Shown: one piece after another, positions 1 to 7,889 of the stretch
How the letters are laid out: the number at the start of each line of letters is the position of its first letter
Position numbering within the stretch: position 1 is the first letter of the stretch
Origin: Clostridia bacterium
GTDB lineage: Bacteria > Bacillota > Clostridia > Oscillospirales > CAG-272
Length of the DNA: 64,000 bases
Direction of reading: 5' to 3'
Assembly (NCBI GenBank): GCA_017938205.1
Contig: JAGBCA010000014.1
Span: 26,140 to 90,139, forward strand
Notes under the pieces: model-generated
What the model saw: the letters and a program-made list of their open reading frames with translations, nothing else
Databases searched by the model: none
Told to the model about the DNA's origin: nothing
Made by a program: the position numbers and the translations under genes

Positions 1-1013
1 GAGCCGGCGTTGTGATCGGCGCAAACGGCGACGCTGCGCTTCTCGCAGGACCTGAGTCCGCGATCTTTGCAAAGGATCGCTCTCACATTGACAAGGTATT
101 CGTTCTTAAGGAATTCCGCGAGAGCGCAGACCCCTCCTATCCCGAGCTTCACGCTGACACCTTTGCCGACGTTTTCAAGGGTATCGGTATCACCGGAAAG
201 AAGCTGAAGATCGGTCTCGGCTCTTACGTTGAGTGCACCCTCCCCATCTACGAGGGACTGAAGGAGAGCTTCCCCGAGGCTGAGATCGTGAAGTGCTCCG
301 ACATCATGGTTACCCTCAGAAAGATCAAGAGCGTAAACGAGCTTGCCTGCATCAAGGAGGGCTTCCGCATCATCGATCTTGCTACCGACGAGGTCATCCG
401 CAGATTGAAGCCCGGCGTGACCGAGCTTGAGATGGTTGGCGTTGCACAGCAGGTGATCTACGAGAACGGCGCAGAGTACGAGGGTCTTCCCATGTACGTA
501 TTCAGCGAGGAATCCACCCGCCACGCCATCAGCCGCTCCTGCTACAGAAAGATCGGCAAGGGCGATATCGTTCAGCTCAACCTTTCCGCAAAGATCGACG
601 GTTACTCCCCTGCAACCGGTATTCCCGTTGTTATGGGCAAGCTGGAGGGCGAGAGAAGAAAGCTGGTTGAATTCTGTAAGCGGGCACACGACTGGACGAC
701 CGACAGAATCAAGGCCGGCGTGATGGCAAGCGACATCGCAAAGGACTTCTACAAGCTCTATGAGGAGAACGGCATGAAGGACAACTTCGTTTACGGCCCC
801 TGCCACGGCACGGGTATGATCGAGGTTGAGGCTCCCTGGATGGAGACCATCAGCGATTATCCTCTTGAGGAGAACATGACCTTCCAGGTTGACACCTTTA
901 TCTCCGGCCCGACCTTCGGCTGCCGTTGGGAAAAGGGTATCGCCGTTACCAAGGATGGCTGCACCTCTATGACCGATTATCTGAAGAAGGGCATCATCGA
1001 GCTTGATTTCTGA
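1..1013 (+). CDS. M24-family creatinase-like protein (5' end missing)
   Basis: The reading frame is open to the first base, so the start lies outside the window. The remaining protein has the end of a creatinase N-terminal domain followed by a complete pita-bread M24 domain. M24 enzymes such as prolidase and methionine aminopeptidase bind two metals through Asp, Asp, His, Glu and Glu. Here the two Asp positions read Asn (579-581, in QLNLS) and Ala (612-614, in SPATG). The His of CHGTG is kept, the first Glu is Asp (QVDTF) and the last Glu is kept (RWEKG). Two of five ligands are therefore intact, which argues against a normal metallopeptidase and resembles the metal-free creatinase branch. 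It runs into the GH28-like gene 22 bases later, and a creatininase-family gene follows. The natural substrate is not readable from the sequence. Confidence 0.8.
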   Translation, partial: AGVVIGANGDAALLAGPESAIFAKDRSHIDKVFVLKEFRESADPSYPELHADTFADVFKGIGITGKKLKIGLGSYVECTLPIYEGLKESFPEAEIVKCSDIMVTLRKIKSVNELACIKEGFRIIDLATDEVIRRLKPGVTELEMVGVAQQVIYENGAEYEGLPMYVFSEESTRHAISRSCYRKIGKGDIVQLNLSAKIDGYSPATGIPVVMGKLEGERRKLVEFCKRAHDWTTDRIKAGVMASDIAKDFYKLYEENGMKDNFVYGPCHGTGMIEVEAPWMETISDYPLEENMTFQVDTFISGPTFGCRWEKGIAVTKDGCTSMTDYLKKGIIELDF

Positions 1014-1035
1014 TTCCGAAAGGATAACGTTTATT

Positions 1036-2154
1036 ATGAAAACGGTAGAAAAATACGGCGTTTCATTCAACTGCGGCGGAACGGCGCATATTCAGGGGCT
1101 GATCGACGAAGCCGTGAAAAACGACACGCGCACTGCCACGGTCACAGGCAATTGGGACGTGGAGAGCCATATCTCGATTCCCTCGGATTTTACGCTGATC
1201 CTTGACGGATGCTACTTAAAGATGGCGGATAACACCTTTGATAATATGTTCGTTAACCTCCATCACGGTACAGATATTGGCAAGACGGTTGCAGGGACGG
1301 ACAGAAACATCCGCATCCTCGGCAAAAACGGTGCGATCATCGACGGAGGCACCTACAACGGACTTTCCGAGCAGAACAGCCGCAAGGACGGTATGCCGCC
1401 CGTTTATATGAACAATCTGATCTTTTTCACAAACGTGGATGGGATCGAGATGGCGAATTTTGCGCTTCACAACTTCCGCTGGTGGGCCGTGAACTTTATC
1501 TACTGCTCCAACGGATATATTCATGACATTACCCTCAAGGGCGATGATACCTGCACCGACAAGGACGGAAATGAATATCACGGTCTTTCGCTTGAGAATT
1601 ACTTTGATATGCACATCCGCCAGGCCGATGGCATTGACATTCGCAAGGGCTGCCACCATTTTCTGATCGAAAACATTTACGGCTTTACAGGTGACGATAC
1701 CGTTGCGCTGACCTGCCTGCCCGGGAAAATGGAAGCAGAATTTGCAGTGGAGGCGCTTGCGCCCGACCTCTCTCACATAATGGTGCGACACGTGCATTCC
1801 GCTTCTCTTGACGCGGGTGTGCGCATTCTCTGCCAGGGCGGCACGACGCTTCACGACGTGATCGTGGACGACGTTGTGGATATTTCCGATAAGATTCCCG
1901 GCATTCTCGGAAGAGCGCTGCAGACCGTTCGCATCGGTGACAGTGACAAGATGTACGGCTCACGCCACAGCGAAGGACACGAGGTTTACAACGTAACGGT
2001 GAAAAATATCCGCTCACGTGCAAAATACGCGCTGTATATCGCAGGCAACCCTATCAAAAATTTCGTATGCGAAAACGTTGTTGCCTTTGATGGCGGCGAG
2101 ATCGTAGACAACCGCTGGAAAGGCTACGAATTTACGGCAGGAAGAAAGGAATGA
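1036..2154 (+). CDS. GH28-like right-handed beta-helix glycoside hydrolase
   Basis: About 372 residues with the repeated short beta-strand pattern of a right-handed parallel beta-helix and no signal peptide. The motifs ADGIDIRKG and TGDDTVAL match the NTD and DD active-site blocks of polygalacturonase family GH28, which hydrolyses galacturonic-acid linkages in pectin and similar polymers. The ATG at 1036 is chosen because GAAAGGA lies 12 bases upstream; an in-frame TTG at 1003 would overlap the preceding stop. It sits 22 bases after the M24 gene and 6 bases before the creatininase-family gene, so the three are almost certainly co-transcribed. Known GH28 members fit a cytoplasmic oligogalacturonide hydrolase, but the partners are unusual and the fold is shared by lyases and isomerases. 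Family assignment is good; substrate is a guess. Confidence 0.75.
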   Translation: MKTVEKYGVSFNCGGTAHIQGLIDEAVKNDTRTATVTGNWDVESHISIPSDFTLILDGCYLKMADNTFDNMFVNLHHGTDIGKTVAGTDRNIRILGKNGAIIDGGTYNGLSEQNSRKDGMPPVYMNNLIFFTNVDGIEMANFALHNFRWWAVNFIYCSNGYIHDITLKGDDTCTDKDGNEYHGLSLENYFDMHIRQADGIDIRKGCHHFLIENIYGFTGDDTVALTCLPGKMEAEFAVEALAPDLSHIMVRHVHSASLDAGVRILCQGGTTLHDVIVDDVVDISDKIPGILGRALQTVRIGDSDKMYGSRHSEGHEVYNVTVKNIRSRAKYALYIAGNPIKNFVCENVVAFDGGEIVDNRWKGYEFTAGRKE

Positions 2155-2160
2155 AATTTT

Positions 2161-2895
2161 ATGTATCTTGATAAATGCTTCCCTCGCGAGATCGAGGCGG
2201 CAAAGAAGAACAAGACACCCGTGGTGCTGGTTGGCGGCACGGTGGAATACCACGGACCGCACTGCTCCTACGGCTGTGACACGCTCGTAGCGCAGGGACT
2301 GCTTGAAAAGCTCGCAGAAAAGAAGGATATCATCATTGCGCCCTCGATCAGCTATTCCCCTGCAAGCTGGGCCGTTGGCGGTGACACGAGCGGCACGGTT
2401 CATGTGGACGAGGTGGTTTTCGAGGAGTACGTATTCAACGTATTTATGTCGATGCTCTCTGCGGGACTGCGCAATATTTACGTGCTGATCCACCATCAGT
2501 TTGAGCAGGAAAGCCTGATGCCGATGACGCTTTCCTATATGAAGGCGGCCAAGAGAGCTACCATGCGCTACCTTGAAAAGACCAAGGGCCAGGGCTGGTG
2601 GGGCTCCGAGAGCTATGCGGATTACTACGAGAACCTTGAGACCGACGATAACCCCTTTGCCTGGATCAAGGTGATCCCCACGATGAGCACAGAGGTGCAG
2701 AATGCGACCGGATACGATCACGCGGGCAAGTTTGAGTGCTCGATCCTGATGTCGCTCTACCCCGAGGCGGTTACGCTTGAAAGACTTCCCGAGATCAAGC
2801 ATTGGTTTACCGAGAGCGCAAAGGAAGCGAACAAGGAGCTTGGCGACGAGATGGTGCGCCGCTCGCTCGAATATCTTGAAAAAGCCATCGTTTAA
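2161..2895 (+). CDS. Creatininase-family amidohydrolase
   Basis: This 244-residue protein has the family N-terminal signature: E29, H31 and D40 in VEYHGPHCSYGCD correspond to the Glu, His and Asp metal ligands of creatininase. A DHAGKFE block near residue 185 matches the usual HAGEFET motif. The central VNGHxEN motif is altered to LIHHQFEQ (residues 109-116), with His112 and Glu115 the likely ligands but one residue further apart. Family members open cyclic amides or related C-N bonds (creatinine, mycofactocin precursor, FAPy). It starts 6 bases after the GH28-like stop and ends the operon just before a palindrome and terminator. Having a creatinase-like M24 gene in the same operon is suggestive of one pathway, but creatinine as substrate is only a hypothesis. 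Confidence 0.8.
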   Translation: MYLDKCFPREIEAAKKNKTPVVLVGGTVEYHGPHCSYGCDTLVAQGLLEKLAEKKDIIIAPSISYSPASWAVGGDTSGTVHVDEVVFEEYVFNVFMSMLSAGLRNIYVLIHHQFEQESLMPMTLSYMKAAKRATMRYLEKTKGQGWWGSESYADYYENLETDDNPFAWIKVIPTMSTEVQNATGYDHAGKFECSILMSLYPEAVTLERLPEIKHWFTESAKEANKELGDEMVRRSLEYLEKAIV

Positions 2896-2904
2896 TTGGT
2901 TTTT

Positions 2905-2922
2905 TGCAAAGAATTGTTTGCA
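2905..2922. repeat. 18-bp palindrome after a stop codon (copy 1)
   Basis: TGCAAAGAATTGTTTGCA lies 9 bases after the creatininase-family stop and just before a terminator. Near-identical copies follow the stops of the nfnB-like gene (35771) and a GH106-like gene (60251); a half site follows the GH3 stop (45069-45083). Confidence 0.6.
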
Positions 2923-2928
2923 TATAAC

Positions 2929-2959
2929 AAAAAATCCCGACAAAATGTCGGGATTTTTT
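2929..2959. terminator. Bidirectional intrinsic terminator
   Basis: Stem AATCCCGACA/TGTCGGGATT with A-run on the left and T-run on the right, placed between convergent genes. It can end the M24-GH28-creatininase operon and the queG transcript. Confidence 0.9.
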
Positions 2960-2961
2960 TG

Positions 2962-3768
2962 TTATTTTTCTTCAAAAAGCAAAATGTTTCTTTCAACGGT
3001 TTTTCGGCCGCGCCAGGCAAAGGCACGCTCTGAGAACGCCTCATCCGAAAGGGATGCAAGGATCTCGCCCGTGAGATACGGGATGCGTTGCTCTCGGAAA
3101 AAGGATATCGGGGTAAGCATCGGTGCACGATTATACGGGCAAGCGGTCTGACACAGATCACAGCCCCATACGGTGTTGTATTTTCGCATCAGGGCAATTT
3201 CGTTTTCCGAGAGTGTTCCCTTCTTTTGTGTAATGGCAGAAAGGCAATCCATGCTCTCGCCGCGCAAGACTCCTGTGGGGCAGGCGGCGCGGCATCTGCC
3301 GCAATGCTCGCAGGTACGGATCGGCTGCGGCGGCCTTGCACCAAGTGCCTCGGGAGGCAGATCGGTGATCACGTCTCCGATAAATACGTAGGTACCGTAT
3401 TTTTCATGGATGATCAGTCCGTTATCCCCGAGGATACCGAGACCTGCGTGCAGGGCGGCGGTGCGCTCGGCAATGGGAGAATGATCTCCGTATCCCTTGG
3501 CATGCGCTTCGGGATATTTTTCCTTGATACCAAAGATCAGCCGCTCCGTGATCTCCCTGATTGCAATATGATAGTCCTTTGCGGCCGCATATCGGGAGAG
3601 ATTTTCGGTTTCACCGGCGTAATAGGGCACCAAAAAAACGAGGATGCTTTTTGGCTTAAAATCCTCGCGCAAAAGCAGCTTTTCGTTGATAATATCCACG
3701 TCTGCAATCGAAAGCGCACCGTAGGTATCGATAGAAAGTGATGTAAACAGTCGGTCCAACCACTGCAT
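2962..3768 (-). CDS. queG: Epoxyqueuosine reductase, short form
   Basis: QueG is a cytoplasmic cobalamin-dependent iron-sulfur enzyme that reduces epoxyqueuosine to queuosine in tRNA anticodons. The conserved core YGDHSPIAERTAALHAGLG is present, followed by two 4Fe-4S clusters, CEHCGRCRAACP and CDLCQTACPYN. At 268 residues it lacks the roughly 100-residue C-terminal HEAT-like region of Escherichia coli and Bacillus QueG; shorter homologues of this type are common in Clostridia. The ATG at 3768 has AAGGGAG upstream. It is a single gene, convergent with the creatininase-family operon, with no other queuosine genes in the window, so salvage of queuine or precursors made elsewhere is assumed. Confidence 0.88.
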   Translation of the reverse strand: MQWLDRLFTSLSIDTYGALSIADVDIINEKLLLREDFKPKSILVFLVPYYAGETENLSRYAAAKDYHIAIREITERLIFGIKEKYPEAHAKGYGDHSPIAERTAALHAGLGILGDNGLIIHEKYGTYVFIGDVITDLPPEALGARPPQPIRTCEHCGRCRAACPTGVLRGESMDCLSAITQKKGTLSENEIALMRKYNTVWGCDLCQTACPYNRAPMLTPISFFREQRIPYLTGEILASLSDEAFSERAFAWRGRKTVERNILLFEEK

Positions 3769-3838
3769 TCGTTGCTCTCCCTTCTTTTTCTCATTGCTTA
3801 TATTATATAAAATTTCGCGCGCAAATGCAAGATATTTC

Positions 3839-3867
3839 TTGACTTTATTTGAAAAATGCGGTATACT
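3839..3867 (+). promoter_or_regulatory. Sigma-A promoter for the DUF3006 gene
   Basis: TTGACT (3839-3844), 17-bp spacer, TATACT (3862-3867); the gene starts at 3900. Confidence 0.85.
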
Positions 3868-3899
3868 GTATACGGATTTCTATCATTTTGCGAGGTGCT

Positions 3900-4157
3900 A
3901 TGAAAAAAACGGTACGCTATTCGGTTGACAGACGGGAGGGCGCGCTTCTCGTTCTGATCCCCGACGAAGGTCAAAAGGAGCTTTTGCTTGATGCAAGCAA
4001 ATACGACTTCTCTGTGAATGACGTTCTTGACGTGACGCTCGATGGGGAGACCGTTCTTGCGGTTATGCCCTGCAAAAAGGAGACGGACGATCGCAAAGAG
4101 TCCATGAAAAATCGGCTTTCCGCACTTTTTGCCAAGGGAAAAAAGCCAAACGGCTGA
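3900..4157 (+). CDS. DUF3006-family small protein
   Basis: An 85-residue protein beginning KKTVRYSVDRREG and matching the DUF3006 pattern: a Tyr/Asp-Arg start, a small all-beta body (residues 5-55) and a polar, basic tail. DUF3006 proteins are small and uncharacterised, often next to hydrolases or competence-like lipoproteins in Firmicutes. ATG 3900 is chosen because GAGGTG sits close upstream and because the promoter at 3839-3867 would place a longer start (3849) inside the promoter. It is followed after 48 bases by plsY and may be co-transcribed. No function can be assigned. Confidence 0.75.
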   Translation: MKKTVRYSVDRREGALLVLIPDEGQKELLLDASKYDFSVNDVLDVTLDGETVLAVMPCKKETDDRKESMKNRLSALFAKGKKPNG

Positions 4158-4205
4158 TCTTATTTCATTTTTCTTGCGCCGCATATGCGGCAGAACAGGA
4201 GGATT

Positions 4206-4982
4206 ATGTTCCATCTCAATCAAGGCGGTCTTTTTGCCGCCATTTGCGGCAACGGTGCAGACGTTGTGATCGAAAACGTGTTCATATTTTTCATGTTTAT
4301 TCTGATCTCCATTATGGCGGGCTATCTGCTCGGCAGCGTGAACACGGCAATCGTGATCTCGAAGATCTTTTACAGAGACGATATTCGCAAATACGGCAGC
4401 GGAAACGCCGGCATGACGAATATGCTCCGCACCTTCGGCGGCAAGGCGGCACTCGGCGTGCTTTTCGGTGATATTTTGAAAACTGCGCTTGCCATCTTTA
4501 TCGGCGGCGTTCTCTTCGGCTTCGGCTACGTTGGCGGCTTCAGCATGGGCTACAGCAGCCAGCATATGATGTTCATGGGCGTTGGCACATATACGGCAGG
4601 TCTTGCCGCCGTGCTCGGCCATATCTTCCCTATTTATTACGGATTCCGCGGAGGAAAGGGCGTTCTCGTTTCCGCAACGATGGCCCTCATCCTTTCTCCG
4701 ATCCTTTTTGCGATCATGTTCGCTATATTCGTTCTGATCGTTGCTTCAAGCAAATACGTATCGCTCGGCTCTGTAACCTCCGCGATCCTCTACCCCATTC
4801 TCGTGCACGGCTTCTTCGGAATGATCGGACTGACCACGCCGCCGACCATTTTGCTGATCGCCATCATGATCGCGGTCATCATCACGTTTGCGCACAAGGA
4901 AAATCTGAAGCGTATCGGCAATCGCACGGAGCGCAAGCTCTCCTTTAAGAAGAAAGAGAAAGAGCCCTCCGATGAAAAATGA
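4206..4982 (+). CDS. plsY: Glycerol-3-phosphate acyltransferase PlsY
   Basis: PlsY is an integral-membrane enzyme that transfers an acyl group from acyl-phosphate to glycerol-3-phosphate, the first step of phosphatidic acid synthesis in Gram-positive bacteria. The three PlsY motifs are visible: YGSGNAGMTNMLRTFG, the glycine-rich GHIFPIYYGFRGGKG, and FAHKENLKRIGNRTE near the C-terminus. Several hydrophobic segments cover residues 25-235. At 258 residues it is longer than the usual 200, with an added N-terminal stretch and a Lys-rich tail. The ATG at 4206 has a perfect AGGAGG at 4197-4202. The stop overlaps the next gene by 11 bases, indicating translational coupling. Confidence 0.93.
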   Translation: MFHLNQGGLFAAICGNGADVVIENVFIFFMFILISIMAGYLLGSVNTAIVISKIFYRDDIRKYGSGNAGMTNMLRTFGGKAALGVLFGDILKTALAIFIGGVLFGFGYVGGFSMGYSSQHMMFMGVGTYTAGLAAVLGHIFPIYYGFRGGKGVLVSATMALILSPILFAIMFAIFVLIVASSKYVSLGSVTSAILYPILVHGFFGMIGLTTPPTILLIAIMIAVIITFAHKENLKRIGNRTERKLSFKKKEKEPSDEK

Positions 4983-6147
4983 TTTTTTATGGCTTGCAAT
5001 CGAAGCCTTTGATAAGGGCATTTTGAAAAAGCTCGTGTTCTCACGCCCGACCGCCGCAGAATTTCCCAAGATCAGCGGGCGCATGGTCAAGGGCGCAAAG
5101 GGCACGCTTCTTGCGCTGGAATATTCGCACGCGACGGGTACGGTTTCGCAAAAAAACATTGCCTTTGATGATCTTGAAAAAACGCTCTGCCCCCTTTTCG
5201 GCGGCTATGCGCAGATCAATCTTCTCACCACCCTCGGTGATGCCGAATATAAAAGAAAAAGCGACGGTGGGGAGATCCTTCTCGGCGCTGACAAGTTAAA
5301 AAGAAAGCTTGCAGGCGGCACGGAAAATGCGCCGCAGGCCGCGATCGAGGCACTTGACCGCAAAAAAAATTATCTGATCGACGGAACGGAGCCTTATCTG
5401 TTTGCGCTCGGGATCAGCGACAAAAACGGCCGTGTGCACGATAAGATGCAGGGGAAATTCAGGCAGATCCACCGTTTTCTTGAAAACCTTTTGGCGATCT
5501 ACGATGCGCTTCCCTCGGAAGGAACTTTGACCGTTTACGATCTTTGCTGCGGAAAGAGCTATCTCAGCTTTGCGGTGTACGATTATCTTACGCGCGTGCT
5601 CTCGCGCAAGGTGGATATGCTTTGCGTTGACCTCAAGGCAGATGTGATCGATACCTGCAAGAAAACAGCGGAGACACTCGGCTATGACGGTATGCGGTTT
5701 CTCTGCGAGGATATAAGAAAGCTACGCCCTACGGGCGAGGTACATCTCGTGATCTCTCTGCACGCCTGCGATATTGCAACCGACATCGTTCTGAAAACCG
5801 CCGTATCGATTTCTGCCAAGGCCGTGCTCTCCACCCCCTGCTGCCAGAAATATCTCAGCGCACGCATCCAAAGCAAGGCACTCGCCTTTGCCACCGAATA
5901 CGGGCATCTGAACCGCAAGCTATGCGATGCGCTGACCGATGCGCTCCGCGCGCTTTATCTGAAAAAAGAAGGCTATCGCGTACAGGTCTGCGAGCTGACC
6001 GATCCGCAGGATACGCCGAAGAATACCCTGCTTCGTGCCGTGAAGGTGCGTACCTCTTGCGAACGATCGCAAAAGGAATACGATGCGGCGCTTGCCTTTT
6101 TGCTTGGCGAGCACGCAGACGAATATCTCAAGGAATTTGATCTTTAA
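4972..6147 (+). CDS. Class I SAM-dependent methyltransferase (Methyltransf_32-like)
   Basis: A 391-residue protein whose central part is a Rossmann methyltransferase: motif I reads YDLCCGKSYLS, an acidic LCVDLKADVID strand follows, then ISLHACDIATD and TPCCQK. This arrangement matches the PF13679/GSTCD-type methyltransferases. The N-terminal 150 residues form a separate domain, possibly for substrate recognition. Its start overlaps the plsY stop in the ATGA style, and tsaE starts 14 bases after its stop, so it is part of the plsY-tsaE-tsaB-rpiB operon. The methylated substrate is unknown; RNA is plausible given the tRNA-modification neighbours, but this is inference. Confidence 0.78.
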   Translation: MKNDFLWLAIEAFDKGILKKLVFSRPTAAEFPKISGRMVKGAKGTLLALEYSHATGTVSQKNIAFDDLEKTLCPLFGGYAQINLLTTLGDAEYKRKSDGGEILLGADKLKRKLAGGTENAPQAAIEALDRKKNYLIDGTEPYLFALGISDKNGRVHDKMQGKFRQIHRFLENLLAIYDALPSEGTLTVYDLCCGKSYLSFAVYDYLTRVLSRKVDMLCVDLKADVIDTCKKTAETLGYDGMRFLCEDIRKLRPTGEVHLVISLHACDIATDIVLKTAVSISAKAVLSTPCCQKYLSARIQSKALAFATEYGHLNRKLCDALTDALRALYLKKEGYRVQVCELTDPQDTPKNTLLRAVKVRTSCERSQKEYDAALAFLLGEHADEYLKEFDL

Positions 6148-6161
6148 CGAAAAGGCCTGCT

Positions 6162-6608
6162 ATGAAGGAAATATATCTGACGAATACGCCCGAGGAAACC
6201 GAGGCGGTTGGCGCACAGCTTGCAGAGGAGCTACTCTTTCGCGCACCGCACGGTGCGCTGATCGCGCTTGAGGGCGAAATGGGAGTTGGAAAAACCGCGC
6301 TTGTGCGCGGCTTTTGCGAGGCACTCGGCTTTCGCGGCGCAAAAAGCCCGACCTACACCATCGTGAACGAATACCCGGGGCGCGTGCCCGTATTTCATTT
6401 TGATATGTACCGCATCGAGGACGAGGAGGATCTTTACGCCATCGGCTTTGAGGATTATCTTGCAAGGGATGGCTATCTCTTTCTCGAATGGAGCGAAAAC
6501 GTGAAGGAAGCGCTTCCCTCACCGCACATCACGCTTCGCATCGAACGGACCGATATGGCAAGCGGCCGCCGCATCTGCCTTTCGGGAATGGAAGAAACTC
6601 TGAGGTGA
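6162..6608 (+). CDS. tsaE: tRNA threonylcarbamoyladenosine ATPase TsaE
   Basis: TsaE is the ATPase of the TsaBDE complex that installs N6-threonylcarbamoyladenosine at position 37 of ANN-decoding tRNAs. The 148-residue protein has the Walker A motif GEMGVGKTALV (near residues 38-48), the switch-like SPTYTIVNEY and the HFDMYRI segment followed by the conserved Asp/Glu-rich stretch. Length is standard. The next gene, tsaB, begins 3 bases after its stop, the usual pairing in Firmicutes. TsaD and TsaC are not in the window. Confidence 0.95.
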   Translation: MKEIYLTNTPEETEAVGAQLAEELLFRAPHGALIALEGEMGVGKTALVRGFCEALGFRGAKSPTYTIVNEYPGRVPVFHFDMYRIEDEEDLYAIGFEDYLARDGYLFLEWSENVKEALPSPHITLRIERTDMASGRRICLSGMEETLR

Positions 6609-6611
6609 ATT

Positions 6612-7319
6612 ATGATCTTAGCATTTGAAAGCACGGCCAAGGTCGCTTCCGTTGCTCTTTTACAGGGGGAGCGCGTGCTGGCCGAATATTCCGTTGACTG
6701 CGGACTCACGCAAAGCGAGCTTCTGCTCCCCATGGCAGAGCATTGCCTTGCCTCCGTGCACGCGGAATTTTCCGACGTTTCGGCGCTTGCCTGCACAGTC
6801 GGCCCCGGCTCATTCACCGGTGTGCGCATCGGCGTTGCCACCGTAAAGGGGCTTGCTTTTGGAAAAGATATTCCCTGCGTGGCGGTTTCCACATTGGAGG
6901 CGTTGGCTGAAAACCTTCGCGGCCTTTGCGGTCTGATCGTTCCATGCATGGATGCAAGACGCAGCCAGGTATACAACGCACTCTTCCTTTCGGACGGAGA
7001 AAAAATCGAACGTCTGACGCCCGACCGTGCGCTCTCTCTGGATGCGCTTTGCGAGGAGCTGAAGGCTTACAGTGATAAGCCGATCTACCTCGTGGGGGAT
7101 GGATACGGTGTGGCAGAAAGGCATCTTCGCCCGTGCGGCATTGCACTTTGCAATACACCCGTTGGCTTGCGAAACCAGAGTGCCGCAGCCTGCGCACGTG
7201 TTGCAAGGCAGAAGCTTGAGAGAGGCGAGGTTCTTACCGACCGCACGATCGCTCCCTCCTATTTAAGGCTTCCGCAGGCCGAAAGAGAACGCCTTGAAAA
7301 AGAAAAGGCAAGCCAATGA
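6612..7319 (+). CDS. tsaB: tRNA threonylcarbamoyladenosine scaffold protein TsaB
   Basis: An ASKHA-fold protein of 235 residues. It begins MILAFESTAKVASVAL, where TsaB normally has ILaiDTSt, and has the signature VGPGSFTGVRIGVATVKGLA. TsaB heterodimerises with TsaD and recruits TsaE during t6A synthesis. It follows tsaE by 3 bases; rpiB lies downstream in the same operon with its own ribosome binding site. Length and motif order are normal. Confidence 0.95.
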   Translation: MILAFESTAKVASVALLQGERVLAEYSVDCGLTQSELLLPMAEHCLASVHAEFSDVSALACTVGPGSFTGVRIGVATVKGLAFGKDIPCVAVSTLEALAENLRGLCGLIVPCMDARRSQVYNALFLSDGEKIERLTPDRALSLDALCEELKAYSDKPIYLVGDGYGVAERHLRPCGIALCNTPVGLRNQSAAACARVARQKLERGEVLTDRTIAPSYLRLPQAERERLEKEKASQ

Positions 7320-7372
7320 TTTTTAACATAAATACAAAAAACTATACATTTTTGCAAAGAAAGGCTTACATT

Positions 7373-7837
7373 ATGCTTAGAAAAAACATTTTCATCGGCG
7401 CAGACAGCGCGGGATTTAATCTCAAGGAAGAGGTAAAGGCGCACCTCGTTGATCTTGGCTACGTTGTCAATGACTGCGGCACGGATTCCACCGCCTCCTG
7501 CCATTATCCCGATTATGCGCGCCACGTTTGTCTGAATCTGCAGCGCCAGCCGAAGGACTCCTGCTTTGGCATTCTGATCTGCGGCACGGGCATCGGTATG
7601 TCCATGTGCGCAAATAAATTCAACGGCATTCGCGCCGCGCTTTGCTCGGATACCTATTCCGCAAAGATGACCCGCCGCCACAACGATGCCAACGTGCTTT
7701 GCATGGGTGCGCGTGTGATCGGCTCTTGCCTTGCCATGGATATTGTGGATGCTTTCCTTGAGAATGAATTTGAGGGTGACAGACACGCGGTTCGTCTTGA
7801 TCTGATGGCAAGAATCGAGGCTTCGCAGAAGGACTGA
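7373..7837 (+). CDS. rpiB: RpiB/LacAB-family sugar-phosphate isomerase
   Basis: Ribose-5-phosphate isomerase B interconverts ribose-5-phosphate and ribulose-5-phosphate in the pentose phosphate pathway. The 154-residue protein shows GADSAGFNLKEEV, DCGTDST and the active-site loop ILICGTGIGMSMCANK with the catalytic Cys, then the RRHNDANVLCMGARV block. ATG 7373 is preferred over an upstream in-frame ATG overlapping the tsaB stop, because AAAGG is placed 6-10 bases before it and homology starts there. LacA/LacB or allose-phosphate isomerase activity cannot be excluded from sequence. A strong terminator follows. Confidence 0.9.
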   Translation: MLRKNIFIGADSAGFNLKEEVKAHLVDLGYVVNDCGTDSTASCHYPDYARHVCLNLQRQPKDSCFGILICGTGIGMSMCANKFNGIRAALCSDTYSAKMTRRHNDANVLCMGARVIGSCLAMDIVDAFLENEFEGDRHAVRLDLMARIEASQKD

Positions 7838-7849
7838 TTTTCCCCTATA

Positions 7850-7887
7850 AAAAAACGGACAGATCGATGATCTGTCCGTTTTTTTAT
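7850..7887. terminator. Bidirectional intrinsic terminator
   Basis: Stem ACGGACAGATC/GATCTGTCCGT flanked by A-run and T-run, between the converging rpiB operon and the GH106-like gene. Confidence 0.92.
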
Positions 7888-7889
7888 TC

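Noticed and set aside
1-2895. Firm call of a creatinine degradation operon
   Set aside because: Family membership does not fix the substrate, and the GH28-like gene in the middle argues for caution; kept only as a hypothesis.
2014-2943. 309-codon minus-strand open frame
   Set aside because: Antisense to the creatininase-family gene and crosses its terminator.
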